64,000 nucleotides of DNA from Hydractinia symbiolongicarpus (GCF_029227915.1 NC_079875.1:14319001-14383000), one strand, 5' to 3'. Positions 39,280-50,216 are shown, counted from the stretch's first letter. Translations and numbers: made by a program. The notes: generated from the letters alone by a model not told the origin.

Positions 39280-41096
39280 GTTTATAATAGTATCTGTACT
39301 TTTTAATCGCCTAATTCAAATACTTACATCATGTTATTCACAACTCATATTATATATTCAGTGGGGTGGATTATGCTCCAGACCCCTGTGGTTTTATCGT
39401 CCACGGCGAGCCAAATTTTTGTTTAAGAAATTTGTAATGGTGTCTTAATTACAATGTTGTTGTGTGTTTTTAGATCATGTTTTTTCTTGTGTACAAGAAT
39501 GTTGTTTTTATAGAGCGTATTGTTTCCGTTTTAAATTCTGTGTTTTTTATTTCAGTTGTTTTTTACCAGCAGACATGCATGACGTCATACCATTGCCTTG
39601 AAATATTTGGAAATATGTTTGTTTTTTTGTTTGTTTGTTTCTTTGTGGAGACTTTTTTTAACATATCTGCGATCTAGTTTCTATTCTACGCTAACTTAAA
39701 CGAAGAATGGGTAGCATCACTCTTAATTACAAAGAAAAACTAAAAGAAATCAGCTATAAAAAAATTGGAAATCCCACGTAACATGTCTTTTCAAGAAATT
39801 GGAAATCCAAGCTTAACAGGCTTTAAGTAACTTATATTTTACCTTCGTAAAATGTATTTCACATTATCAAATTTGCGTTGAATTAAATTAAGGCACTTAT
39901 GATCAAAAGAAACTTTGTCAGGAAGAATTCATTTAGAACTCACATGTCGCATCTGTGAACAAACGATACAGTATATAGATTTATTCAGCATGTAAAACTT
40001 TCTGCTAATCACATGACCGCCTGACAAAAATCGTGCAGTAGCAAGCTAATCTATTAAAGGATATCTTGAGTTGGTAGTCTAAAAAAATTCCGAAAATAAC
40101 CCCTTTGTAAATATATTAGAATCGTTAAATCGAAGTCAGCTTTCTATGTTGCCAATATCAATAACTTCAAAAGTATCATTAGATAAATGAATACAAAAAA
40201 TGTCGTTTGGCGCGTAAAAAAAACAAAGTAGATATTAAACCTTGTTCCCAGTTTATTTTGCTTCAGCATCAATCCTCAGAATCCTTGAAATGCAGTTGTA
40301 GTTTCCCATGCAAGTGTAGCTCTTTAGTTCATTTTCATATTCTACAAATTCTGAAAGTTACTTCGGAAATATGTCTTCGGGGAAGACAGAGTTTAGTCGG
40401 GGAAAACTATAATGAACCAATATAAAGAATTAGTCGCTTTCCCTGATTAAAGTTGGGCTTCAGTTAAAGAAAAATATCCACTTGTTTATAACAAAAATAT
40501 TGCAGCAAATTCTCTTATCTTTCTCAATCATATGAAAATCGAATTCCGTTAATGAAAAATAGTTGACTTCCTTGCAGAAAAAACAAAAATGAAACATTTC
40601 AATGATAAATAGGACCAGTAACGTTCTCAGAAAGATTTTTAATCTGGTATAAATTTAGTCAGGGAAAATTATTATTTCCACTCTTCTCTTGCTGCTAAAG
40701 TTTGAAAATGCACCTGAAAGACATTCAAAACACACTTCAGAAGCCACTTGAATCAATTCTATTTTGATGTCTGTTAAGCGAGAACCTTTGAGAGTGCTTG
40801 AAACATCTAACGTTTAGAATGACATACGAAGACATACCATTCATTCTTGACCGTACGCGTAATAAACGGGTTTTTACTCTATGTCTGGTTGTGATGACGG
40901 AGATGTTGAATAGTCTGACGTTCAGCTATTCAGCATCTCCGTCATATATGTATTCGTGATTTTTTTAAAAAGTTAACCAACCACCCAAGTAGCCAAGCAT
41001 ATCAACTTCTTCGAGTATAATATCTAGTTTCACAACAATTTCTCTTTTGACCTTTACTATTAATGACTGAATATTATGAATTGACTTTTATGTACA
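39280..41096. other. Intergenic, no gene seen
   Basis: There is no recognisable exon. A long stem-loop lies at 40894-40945 (listed separately). Confidence 0.5.
40894..40945. repeat. 52-nt near-perfect foldback
   Basis: The 20-nt arm ATGACGGAGATGTTGAATAG pairs with CTATTCAGCATCTCCGTCAT with one mismatch, and a further CTGA/TCAG pairing closes part of the 12-nt loop. It is a hairpin-RNA candidate or a small foldback element; nothing further supports either. Confidence 0.75.
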
Positions 41097-41965
41097 ATGT
41101 TAGCTGCATTAAATACTAAAAAAAATAATTCGCTTTGGAGATTCCTTGAATCACAAAAGAGAGAACAAAAGCTTAAAAACCAGGTGAGTTGTCTGAGCGA
41201 TAATCATAAGAAAGATGACAAATTGAAGAGAACAAATCGAAGAATTGATGACATGGTCGTAGAAGTAAAAGAAAGAGATCCAAAGATAGAGGAATTAGAA
41301 GAAAAACTTCAATCTAAGGATACTGACAGAGATAAGTGGAAAAAGTGAGAAAATTAGAAACAAAATGTGCTAACCTTGATTTAATGATCGAGGAAGCGCA
41401 AGAGAATATTATTTCTCAAATAGCTAGCAATCTGGTAAATGCTGCTTTAAAGAACTCTCCAGGAGAACGTTTGCCGCTTAATGAAAAATGAAGAGAAAAA
41501 GGCGAAAAACGAAGATCTAGTTCTTACTGCTTCCAATGTTTCAGCACTAAGCATCAAAAAAAATTTGGGAGAAAGAAATTGTTTAACTTAAGGATAAACT
41601 TGCTGACTCAAACAAGAGATTGGAAAGCAGGTTCGTCTAATGTAACAAAACAGAGCTCCAGGATATCATGTAACAAGCTAGATGATATGATAACTGGTGA
41701 ATCAGCAGAAAGAGTTCTGGATGTCAGTTTGAAAGAGATAAAGGGTAAAGTGACGCAAGGATTATCTGGTAGAGATTTCCACGACGGAAGATTCGAGGAT
41801 GATATTTGCATTGATGGAGTAAAAGATTGGTAGTGGAGGATTCTCTTGCAAACAAGAATGTGCGAATATCAACAACGAACTGGTAGTGAAATCTAAAAAG
41901 TTAAAAATCACGTTTTTTATGCTTGCTAAAGAATGGCAGAGAAAGATTGAACGTAATCAAAAGTC
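41097..41965 (+). pseudogene. Decayed coiled-coil protein fragment
   Basis: Charged, heptad-like text is spread over several frames. Positions 41097-41348 encode an 83-residue stretch with IEELEEKLQSK. After a frame change the text continues with VRKLETKC (about 41346 on). Further segments follow to about 41965, the last containing EWQRKIERNQ. At least three frame breaks separate the pieces. No family was recognised. It could be a retrocopy or a degenerate transposon ORF, since a SINE follows directly. Confidence 0.4.
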
Positions 41966-41969
41966 GTCT

Positions 41970-42190
41970 CAACGACGCGTGGCCTTGTGGTTATGAAGTT
42001 CGCTTCGCAATCATAAGGGCCCTGGTTCGGTCCACAGCGCGGCATGTTTAGCAAGTGCATTTACCACAGCTACGGGTCAACCCATGCCATGCAAGGGAAA
42101 TTGGATAGGTATTACCAGTGTATACTTGTATACATTCCGAACACAGGAACCACATACTGTAGTGGCTAATCCTGTATAAATATTTGGAAT
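41970..42190 (+). repeat. tRNA-derived SINE (plus copy)
   Basis: A box TGGCCTTGTGG (41980-41990) and B-box-like GGTTCGGTCC (about 42024-42033) are spaced as in a tRNA promoter. The body contains GCTACGGGTCAACCCATGCC and AACACAGGAACCACATACTG and ends near CCTGTATAAATATTTGG. It is the same family as 20545-20742. Confidence 0.8.
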
Positions 42191-42203
42191 AATAATGATA
42201 ACT

Positions 42204-42492
<289 letters not shown>

Positions 42493-43332
42493 ATGACGTG
42501 ATATTTCAACAGCAGAGATCCAACATGAATGTGTTTATATACAATGGCTTGTGTGGACTGAAAGATGTTAACGAAAAAGAAAAGTGGTTTCAGAAGAAGA
42601 TCTAAGAAATCACATGTTGCAGACATTTTAATAGGGGTGGCGGAAAAGAACAAAAGAGTTAGTTTTAAAGAAAACTAACTCTTTGTGAGCATTTTTGCTT
42701 TAATTATTTTTTATACTAAATATACTTTTTTTGTTATTTTATTGGTAGTGTTCGTTTGAGGAGCTTAATGGTTACAAAATTTGTCTTAGGACTTGGCCCT
42801 CCCCAGTGAACACGAGCGCACGAGTGAACAATGTTTGGAGGAGCAAAACCATAATGGTTGCTTATTAGCAAAACACTAATATTTCATCAAAATTATTATT
42901 TTTTATTCGTGTTACATAAGAAATTACTTCTAGAAACGACTCCAAAGTAGTTAATGGTTATGTTTGTGCATCTAGTGTTTGAATATGTGCTAAGAGAACT
43001 TTCAACCGTTAAAATATTACTGTTTATCTGGTGCAAATCAGCAGGTATTTGAATTTCGGATTTAAGTCAAGAGTCACTTTTTTATTATTCACCGCTCGAT
43101 CTAGTGTAACTCTAGCTATATACGCGGTCTGACCTAGCGTTGAGTATAAACGGTGCCTAAAAGCCGGCTTTTGAAATATTATACATTTAATATAACGGCT
43201 ACTGATTTAATTTTATATTTTGGCGAGACCTCATGCGTGATCATTTCTATTGTAGCCCATTTGAAGGCGTACTAGGAAAAAGTCAAGGGCGTCCTGGTGG
43301 CCTTAATATGCTAACCGATGTTTCTTTTTATT
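42493..43332. other. Intergenic left flank of the large element
   Basis: There is no gene. A short inverted repeat AGTTAGTTTT/AAAACTAACT occurs at 42658-42680. Confidence 0.5.
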
Positions 43333-43528
43333 AGATAGGAAAATGTTCGTTCTAGCGCAGTCGACGACGACGACAAGGGAAATTCCCCGAAATCCAAAAT
43401 TCCAATTCCAACAAATCCGAAAACAAATCCGATTCCGATAAAATCCAACGCATGCGCAATAGCGACTAGCGGGAATAACGCTGACATCAACAAAAATAGA
43501 GATTGCGCAATTGAGTAGGGGAATGTCC
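43333..43528. repeat. Left terminal inverted repeat
   Basis: It matches the reverse complement of 57891-58079, with a 7-nt length difference near 43395 and scattered substitutions. It begins AGATAGGAAAATGTTCGTTC and contains a short GAC-repeat run (CGACGACGACGAC). Confidence 0.93.
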
Positions 43529-43592
43529 CTTACTCAAAGTACGACCGCACTAGAAATTTTATTGATTGACATCAAAAATCTATACAATAAAG

Positions 43593-43883
43593 ATGAATAC
43601 ATATACTTTGAAACAGTTACACGCTATAGCGAAATCCCATGGGCTTACGGGCTATTCCAAGCTACGCAAAGCCGACATTGTTGCTTTATTAGAGGCACAT
43701 GCAAGACCTGTTTCTGCTCCAGAATCAAGGCCACAAGGATTTACACCAGATGTCTTAGATATATTCGAGCGTCAAGAAATGGCAAAAACCCGTCCTATTA
43801 AGAGTAAGATCGAGCCTCGACTCCCCACACCCGAAGCTATGAATGTTTTGAACGCCAAAAAATGGCGAGGACTCATCCAGTAG
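43593..43883 (+). CDS. SAP-like domain protein at left end of element
   Basis: The ATG at 43593 opens a 96-residue frame. Residues 3-31 (TYTLKQLHAIAKSHGLTGYS, then KLRKADIVALLEAH) look like a SAP/HeH helix-extension-helix motif, a small DNA-binding fold. The frame ends at TAG within the start of the next ORF (ATG at 43862). Either the two ORFs overlap naturally or a frameshift near 43862 split a single longer protein. EMAKTRP before and MARTHPVVKSK after the junction suggest continuity. The gene lies first after the TIR, upstream of the polymerase. Confidence 0.6.
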   Translation: MNTYTLKQLHAIAKSHGLTGYSKLRKADIVALLEAHARPVSAPESRPQGFTPDVLDIFERQEMAKTRPIKSKIEPRLPTPEAMNVLNAKKWRGLIQ

Positions 43884-46800
43884 TCAAGAGTAAACTGCGA
43901 GCGTGGTCTCACTGGCTTGTGAACTATGTACCAGAGGTTATTAGAAAGCCTGTGCAAGACATATTAACATCGGTAAAAAATCGCATCCTTGCTCTTTATG
44001 ATGGGGCAAGAAAGACCCTGATGGGTGAAGTTGAAGAAGAGGCAAGGGAGGATCATGCTGAAGACGAGCAACCGAACCAAGATTTCACACCCCAGGAACA
44101 TAAGTATGCTCATCATAGGACCTTCAGGAGTTTCCGCATCCCTGGCATAGACGGTACGGATGTAGATGGGTACTTGGAGATGGTGCGATCACACGTGAAA
44201 ACCCTGGTCGAGAAGCAGGCTAAAGACATGGGGTCTGCCAAGGTGCAGTGCTCCCTCTGGATTTTATGGAAGAAGCCAGTGCAGGGCACTAGCAAGTTTA
44301 TCGAAGTCGATAACGTCTTCCATAGCAACATGACATCAGTATTCCAGGGTACAGTCGTGGACGAGCTGTTGGATACGATGTTTGCCCAAGTCAGAACGTA
44401 TGTGGAGAACCCAGCGTTACCCAAAAGTGGCTTTACAATTAGTCGAATCATGCATCTTGACATAGATTTCCATAAGCTACGGCTAACAAGGGGTTCCTCA
44501 TATATCAAAGCACCCAAGTGGATAGCCACCAAAAAAGCTATCATTAACCCCGCGAACAAGGATGAGGAGTGCTTCAAATGGAGCATCATCGCTGCTCTGC
44601 ATCATGAAGAGATAGCTAGAGATCCACAGAGAATCAGCAAGCTGAGACCTTATGCAGAGCGCTATAACTGGCAGGACAGAAGTTTCCCACGAGCATCAAG
44701 GATATCTCCAAGTTCGAAAAGAACAACCCTAACATCGCGGTGAACTCTTGTACGTGACTAGGAAGACTTTCAATATCCTGCGTCGATCTGCACACAACGG
44801 ACGCAAGAAACAGGTTAATCTGCTACTCCTCACGGACGATAAAAAGAGTCATTATATAGCCATCAAGAATCTCTCACGGCTCCTGAGTACCGAGACATCA
44901 AAGAATCATGCAAAGATACACTTCTGTATGAACTGCTTGCAAGCCTTTCCAACAATCGAATCGAGAGACAAGCACTATACCTATTGCAAGGATAACGAAG
45001 CGGTCAAGATCATGATGTCAACCGAAAAGGAAAAGAGGCTATACTACAAGGATGGTCAGCAGCAGTTCAAAGCACCCTTCGCCATCTATGCGGATTTCGA
45101 ATCCCTGCTCGTTCCCATGACGTAAGATAAGAGGGAGACCAAGACGAAAAAGCTGAACAAGCACGTACCATGTGGCTAGTGCACGTAGAGTACCTTCGCC
45201 TACGAGTCAGTGCCAGACCCACTAGCAGTCTACAGGGGTGAGCACTGTGTGAAGAGGTTCGTCGACCACCTAGAGGATGAGGTAAAGCGACTCTATGGCA
45301 CCTACCCTCAACAAGACATGTTACCACTAACGGAGGTACTAAAGAGGGAGCACGACTCCGCCACGATTTGTCACATCTGCATGAAACCATTTGACAACGA
45401 CGAGTATAGTCGTAAAGTTCGAGACCATTGTCACCACACGGGGTTGTATAGAGGTGCAGCGCACGCGATTTGCAACCTTAGATACAAGATACCTAGCCAC
45501 GTACCCGTTATCTTCCACAACCTCTCTGAACTTGGGAAGAAGTATGATACCCAGGATATTGGTTGCATCGCTGAAAACCCGGAAAAGTACATCTCCTTCA
45601 ACGTTAAAATCAGGGTGCCAATTGCAGGCATGGGGCACGATGATGGTGATATGTACAAGACCATAGAGATCAGATTCATCGACAGCTGTCGCTTTATGGC
45701 ATCCTCGTTGGACAAATTGGCAAGCAACCTCATTGGTTTAAACACGGCAGGTATGAAATGTCAGCAATGCGCGGATTTTCAGAGCATTGACGCCAAGTAT
45801 GTGGCAAGCGTTTGGTGTAAAAATTGCGAGTCGAATACCACGAAGCAGCTAGACAAGGAGCAGGTAAAGACAAACGGACCATCCATGGCCAAATTCATTG
45901 ACAAAGATAATATCTTCAGGCTGATGCTTCGAAAGGGAGTCTATCCCTATGAGTACATGGATAGCTGACAGCGATTCAAGGAAACGGAACTACCCCAAAG
46001 GAGGCTTTCTATAGCAAACTGAATATGAAGAAGATTAGCGACAACGACTACAAGCATGGTCAAAAAGTATGGAAGTGCATCACTCCAGAGGGTGCTGAGG
46101 TCAACATCGGTGACTATCACAATGTGTATCTCGTCGCAGACGTCTTGCTACTAACCGACATCTTCCAGGGCTTTCGAGGAGTGTGTCAGGAGAACTACAA
46201 GCTCGATCCCACCCCTTTCTACAGTGCACCTGGTCTCGCTTGGAAAGCAGCATTGAAGTACACGGGGATCAAGCTGGAGCTCCTTACGGATCCCGACATG
46301 CTCCTGATGTTTGAAAAAGGTATCCGGGATGGTATCACTCAAGCTGTACACAGATATGTCAAAGCCAACAACCAGTACATGGGGGAGCAATACGATCCGG
46401 AGGTTGAGTCGTCATACTTGCAGTACCTTGATGCCAACAATTTGTACGGCTTGGCCATATGTCAAGATCTGCCCACGCATGGGTTCAAATGGCTGTCGAA
46501 GGTTGAGACCTTTACAGAGAAGAGGATCGGGAAGCTCGTTGCTGACAACAAGCATGGTTATATCTTGGAGGTTGATATAAATTATCCAAAGAGCCTGCAC
46601 GACAAGCACAACGAGCTGCCCTTCCTACCGGAGCGCAAGGTGATTCACAAGGTCGAGAAACTAATACCAAATCTCGAGCACAAGCGGAAGTACGTGGTGC
46701 ACATCAGAGCCCTTCATCAAGCTTTAAAGCATGGGCTTGAGCTCAAGAAGGTATATAGAGTCATCCAGTTTAGCCAGAAGCCCTGGCTGAGAGGTTATAT

Positions 46801-47625
46801 CGACCACAACACGAGTCTGAGAACGGCCGCCAAAAACGAGTTCGAGAAGGACTTCTATAAGCTTATGAACCTCCCGGTGTTTGGTAAAACTATGGAGAAC
46901 CTGAGGAACCATCACAACATCCAGTTGGTTACCAACGAAGAGAAGTATACGAAACTTGTCATGAAGCCAAACTTCAAGGGCGGGAACTACTTCAGCAGCC
47001 GCCTCATGGGCGTGGAAATGTGTAAAACAGAGGTAAAGATGAACAAGCCGGTGTATATTGGTCAAGCTATTTTAGACAACTCGAAAATCGTAATGCACGA
47101 CTTTCACTATGACTATATGCAGCCCAAATACGGTAGAAAGTTGCGGATCTGCTATATGGCCACCGATTCCTTCGTGTACCACATCAGAACAGAGGATTTT
47201 TATCGTGACATTTCCGATGATTTAGAGACACGTTTCGATACCAGTGCCTATAGCAAGGATGATAACAGACCTCTCTCCATTGGCAAAAACAAGAAGGTGG
47301 TAGGTCTCATGACAGATGAGCTTAATGGTAAGATCATGACAGACTTCATTACACTGAGAGCTAAGCTGTATGCATACAAGAGTCTCACGAAAGAGGGCGG
47401 TGATCGCAAAGCTAAAGTGGCTTTGAAGACTATCAGCGCTGCTTGGAGGATGGTGTTGACATATACAAAACCTGGGTCTGTATCCAGAACAAGGGGCATC
47501 AAATTCTTACGCAGGAAGTGAACAAGCCGAAACTCAATAGGGCAGATGACAAATGGATAGTGCAGCCTGATCATATCACAACACTTGCCAGGGGTCATTA
47601 TCGCTTAGCGGCTAAGGAAACATGA
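43862..47625 (+). pseudogene. Family B DNA polymerase (protein-primed type) with endonuclease VII-like segment, broken
   Basis: The replicative polymerase of the element is spread over frames. Pieces: 43862-~44690 (N-terminal region), a short piece to ~44745, 44748-45125, 45210-45968, 46025-~47440 and 47443-47625. In-frame stops sit at 45123 (TAA), 45177 and 45186 (TAG) and 45966 (TGA). Frame changes lie near 44690, 44745, 46000 and 47440. Visible parts in order: a zinc-finger-like CMNCLQAF..HYTYC, exonuclease motif I text IYADFESLL, an endonuclease VII-like cluster (CHICMKPF, RDHCHHTGLYRGAAHAICN), exonuclease III-like YLVADVLLLTD, polymerase motif A DANNLYG, motif B region FGKTMEN and motif C ATDS. 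The active-site residues are still present, but the gene cannot make one protein. Confidence 0.85.
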
Positions 47626-47649
47626 TGACTGAGGTTTCCATTTCCAAAG

Positions 47650-47674
47650 TTTTGTGAAGTAGTGCTTCACAAAA
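47650..47674 (+). terminator. Stem-loop after polymerase gene
   Basis: Perfect 10-bp arms TTTTGTGAAG / CTTCACAAAA with a 5-nt loop, starting 24 nt after the polymerase stop (47623-47625). Proposed 3'-end signal. Confidence 0.6.
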
Positions 47675-47751
47675 GCAACAACAAAATGGAGTTTAAGCAA
47701 TGAAATGTAAACACCCTAATAATATAATTTTAGCATTAAGGAGGACGGACA

Positions 47752-47834
47752 ATGGACGAAAAGGTGTATCAAATGCATCGATACTCAGAAGGCGTCTTAT
47801 GAACGAACAAAATGCCAACATCAAAAAGTAAAAC
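47752..47834 (+). pseudogene. Possible tiny zinc-binding ORF (shifted)
   Basis: An ATG at 47752 (MDEK) is followed in the next frame by CIKCIDTQKASYERTKCQHQ, a Cys/His pattern that could bind zinc. A one-base shift near 47762 would be needed, and the frame runs on into the stem-loop at 47835. Family unknown; weak call. Confidence 0.25.
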
Positions 47835-47883
47835 GACAACCGGGAAAATCGCATATGGGACATATGCGATTTCCCCGGTTGTC
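47835..47883 (+). terminator. Long stem-loop, 23-bp arms
   Basis: The left arm 47835-47857 pairs with 47861-47883 at 22 of 23 positions around a 3-nt loop (GGA). It lies in the 360-nt gap between the polymerase and the next membrane-protein gene and is the strongest palindrome in the element. Confidence 0.65.
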
Positions 47884-47988
47884 AGTATAACCACATTAAG
47901 GCCAGGATTAAGCCCATATGGGTAAGCGAAAATCAAAAAAAGTGCCATCGATATATAGCCTAGTTATTTGATCGAGTACACAAGACAA

Positions 47989-48587
47989 ATGGACGTTGTG
48001 TTACTTATTGCTATATTACTGCTATATGTCTTGATCCTAGCTTGCTTCTTTCGTTATCGACATCTAATAAACATGTTTCAAGATATTGCAGTGATATTGG
48101 ATGTAGTCGATACACCAGCAGAAGCCCTTGATCAACGTGAAAAACTTATAGACAAACGCCAAGTCCTGAAAGATGCCATACGTAAAGGCAAGGCCCATCG
48201 TTTGCCGAAAAAATGTACCGAGGCCTTCATCGACAAGACATCAGATGAAGCAGTCGAGAAGATGCATGCTGACTACACCCAACGTGAAATCCAAGATAAA
48301 GGTGAAAAAACTGCCAAAGCCTTCTCCTGTCATGCTATCACCATGCACACGAAGGCTATAGGCAACGTGGTACCTCTCGATAGCACTGAGGGTCTGAGAC
48401 AAGATATCGAAACTGCCCCATCATCAAAGACTCTATGGCCGACTTAGGCATCCTTTTGTACTCAGCTTTCGGAAAGCTTTTAACACCTCTGCTTATTGCT
48501 GCACATACCATTAATCATACACAGCTCTCAACGTCCAAGGTAGTCGAGAGGGAGGTTGATGAGGATCAAGAAAACAATGAACAATAG
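47989..48587 (+). pseudogene. Membrane-anchored element protein, frameshifted
   Basis: The ATG at 47989 opens with a strong N-terminal membrane segment (MDVVLLIAILLLYVLILACF), followed by a charged region with KLIDKRQVLKDAIRKGKAHR. The frame closes at 48447, but the following text in another frame (DSMADLGILLYSAFGKLL, then VEREVDEDQENNEQ, stop 48585) reads as its natural continuation. A frame change near 48410 is inferred. It could be a minor virion membrane protein; no family was recognised. Confidence 0.5.
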
Positions 48588-48603
48588 TTTATCGAAGATA
48601 CAC

Positions 48604-48786
48604 ATGGGCAATCGTGAAATAGTCGATACATCAAACAATGAGGTCCTGTGCAAACGCAGAATACGAGCGCGGTATACGGACTGGTGTAGTGTTTACGGAG
48701 ACTGCTACGCACGCGGTCTAATGATTTTGACACCAGCGGCTGATAGATTTCTCACCGCGGCATTTAATTTAGTGAGGGTTCCATGA
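48604..48786 (+). CDS. Small hypothetical element protein (60 aa)
   Basis: The ATG at 48604 opens a 60-residue frame with NNEVLCKRRIRARYTDWCSV and LTPAADRFLTAAFN. The in-frame upstream ATG at 48556 would overlap the previous gene, so 48604 is preferred. No known domain. It is tightly packed between two membrane-protein genes. Confidence 0.4.
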   Translation: MGNREIVDTSNNEVLCKRRIRARYTDWCSVYGDCYARGLMILTPAADRFLTAAFNLVRVP

Positions 48787-48838
48787 ATGAATGCGATAAG
48801 ATACGCTGGCAGAGAAGGTTTGAAGGCTAGCTAAAGTG

Positions 48839-48870
48839 ATTTGTTACAAGTTTTGCAGCTTATAACAAAT
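48839..48870 (+). terminator. Stem-loop between small ORFs
   Basis: Arms ATTTGTTACAAG / CTTATAACAAAT (11 of 12) with an 8-nt loop, 52 nt after the stop at 48786. The 3' arm reaches the ATG (48869) of the next gene. Confidence 0.5.
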
Positions 48871-49267
48871 GAGTGGGGAGTCTACTACTCAAGTAATAAC
48901 CAAGAAGAATGAAGGTCGTGTTGCTGATGGCAAGAAACTTGCTGAATGGAACCGCAAGGACAAGCTTAGAAAATTAGAAAGTTCTTCATCAAGTGGTGGC
49001 CAGATTCCTGCATCAAGTGGCCAGGTTCCTGCATCAAGTGGTCAAGTCCCACACAAGTCAAACGACGTATATCTCTATAGCGCTGGAGGTCTTGTTGTAC
49101 TTGCTTGCGTGGCGGCAGTTGGGGTCTATATCTTCCGTAAGCTGCAGGATGGAAAAGAGCAACCTGTTGGTGCAGAGCCATCGCCTGGCGGTTCTGGAGG
49201 GGCACGTGCGCCCCAGCAAGAGCCCACAGCACAGCCCGATATTGACGACATTTTTCGTATGAGATAA
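48869..49267 (+). CDS. Single-pass membrane protein with SSGQVPA repeats
   Basis: An intact 132-residue frame. The N-terminus is charged (residues 1-37). Three short repeats of the type SSGQVPA follow at about residues 40-62, from near-identical 24-nt DNA repeats. A hydrophobic segment SAGGLVVLACVAAVGVYIF lies at about 71-89, then a Gly/Pro-rich tail ending DIDDIFRMR. The layout suggests a small type I/III membrane protein of the virus-like particle; the function is unknown. Confidence 0.5.
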   Translation: MSGESTTQVITKKNEGRVADGKKLAEWNRKDKLRKLESSSSSGGQIPASSGQVPASSGQVPHKSNDVYLYSAGGLVVLACVAAVGVYIFRKLQDGKEQPVGAEPSPGGSGGARAPQQEPTAQPDIDDIFRMR

Positions 49268-49281
49268 TCTATAATATAAAC

Positions 49282-49532
49282 ATGAGTTCTCATGTTACGC
49301 CCCTGCAAAAGAGATAATTGACGTTCTGTATGAGACAGTCGTGGACCTTGGGTTCACATTTGTATATGCCATGGTTGGCAAGAGGTTCCTTGGGATCTCG
49401 AGCCCCAGTGCCAAGCTTGATACCAGCGATGTGATGAAGATGATCGCTTATTTTTCAGCAGGTAGAGGTTCAAGAGAGATGGCTGTGAGCAAAGGCTGGA
49501 TTCCCGCATCCATAGTACCAAAACCCAAATAA
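49282..49532 (+). pseudogene. Short conserved-looking ORF with early frame break
   Basis: From ATG 49282 the reading frame stops after 12 codons. One base away the text YAPAKEIIDVLYETVVDLGF continues through KLDTSDVMKMIAYFSAG to GWIPASIVPKPK, stop 49530. A single-base loss just after the ATG would explain this. It contains a weakly hydrophobic middle part (FTFVYAMVGKRFLGI). Family unknown. Confidence 0.4.
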
Positions 49533-49543
49533 GGCATGCAAGG

Positions 49544-49572
49544 TTTGTGACTGCCTAATGGGCAAACACAAA
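49544..49572 (+). terminator. Stem-loop before ATPase gene
   Basis: Arms TTTGTGACTGCC / GGCAAACACAAA pair at 10 of 12 positions (2-nt internal mismatch) around TAATG, beginning 12 nt after the upstream stop. Confidence 0.45.
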
Positions 49573-49575
49573 TAA

Positions 49576-50216
49576 ATGACTCTGTATATTGCTCTTCACC
49601 TTTATACCGCGATTTTTACAGGACCTACCTCGTGCGGCAAGAACCAACGAGTGCTCGACCTACTGGAGAACGAGTACAGGCACCATTTCCACAATATCAT
49701 CATACTCTGTCCAACGATCTGGTGGAAGAAGACATACTTGGAGAGAGCCTCGCTGTGAGAAGATGATTACGTGTTTTTGATAGACCCCGAAGACCAGTTG
49801 TTCGACCGGATAATCAAATTACCAAAGCTCCTAGCAGGGAATGACACTCTGTTTATCGTTGATGATATGATGGCCGATGAATCTCTCGATAAAACTCGTG
49901 GGTATTGCTGGAACTAGCTGTTTCGGGCAGGCATCGAGGGCATAGCTTGTGGCTGCTAACACAAAGATATAAGAAGATCCCAATAACGGTAAGAGACCAA
50001 ATGAAACAGTTTTTTGTTTGGTATCTGAAGAATCGAAAGGAGCTCGAGCTCATTCATGAAGAGAACGATGTAATTTCGAGTAGGGAAGAAATTTCCATTA
50101 TTAAGGCTCAGCTCAAAAAGTCCAAGCATGCCTGCTTGTATGTGATTGGAACAGCCCCGGGCCTGGAAAATTTTGGAGTCACGCGGACATCAGTTGTACC
50201 CGCCGGGTACAACTGA
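49576..50216 (+). pseudogene. FtsK/HerA-type DNA-packaging ATPase, broken
   Basis: The ATG at 49576 is followed by the Walker A motif FTGPTSCGK (residues 15-23). After an in-frame TGA (49756) the same frame continues with the Walker B region DTLFIVDDMMADES. A second break near 49905 moves to the frame of LELAVSGRHRGHSLWLLTQ, then KKSKHACLYV and stop at 50214-50216. The total of about 213 residues fits the small A32-like packaging ATPases of Polintons and relatives, which drive genome entry into capsids. The usual GKT/S is GKN here, a change at the key Walker A position that adds to the inactivation. Confidence 0.75.
50190..50216 (+). terminator. Perfect stem-loop ending on the ATPase stop codon
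   Basis: 13-bp perfect arms (TCAGTTGTACCCG / CGGGTACAACTGA) around a single C. The last three bases are the TGA stop of the ATPase gene. Confidence 0.65.

Noticed and set aside
40894-40945. Rho-independent terminator
   Set aside because: The context is eukaryotic nuclear DNA with no adjacent gene end and no T-tract.
41970-42040. tRNA gene
   Set aside because: A and B boxes are present but no full cloverleaf is visible, and a SINE body follows.
44113-47598. Minus-strand ORFs under the DNA polymerase
   Set aside because: They are antisense to conserved polymerase motifs and have no domain of their own.
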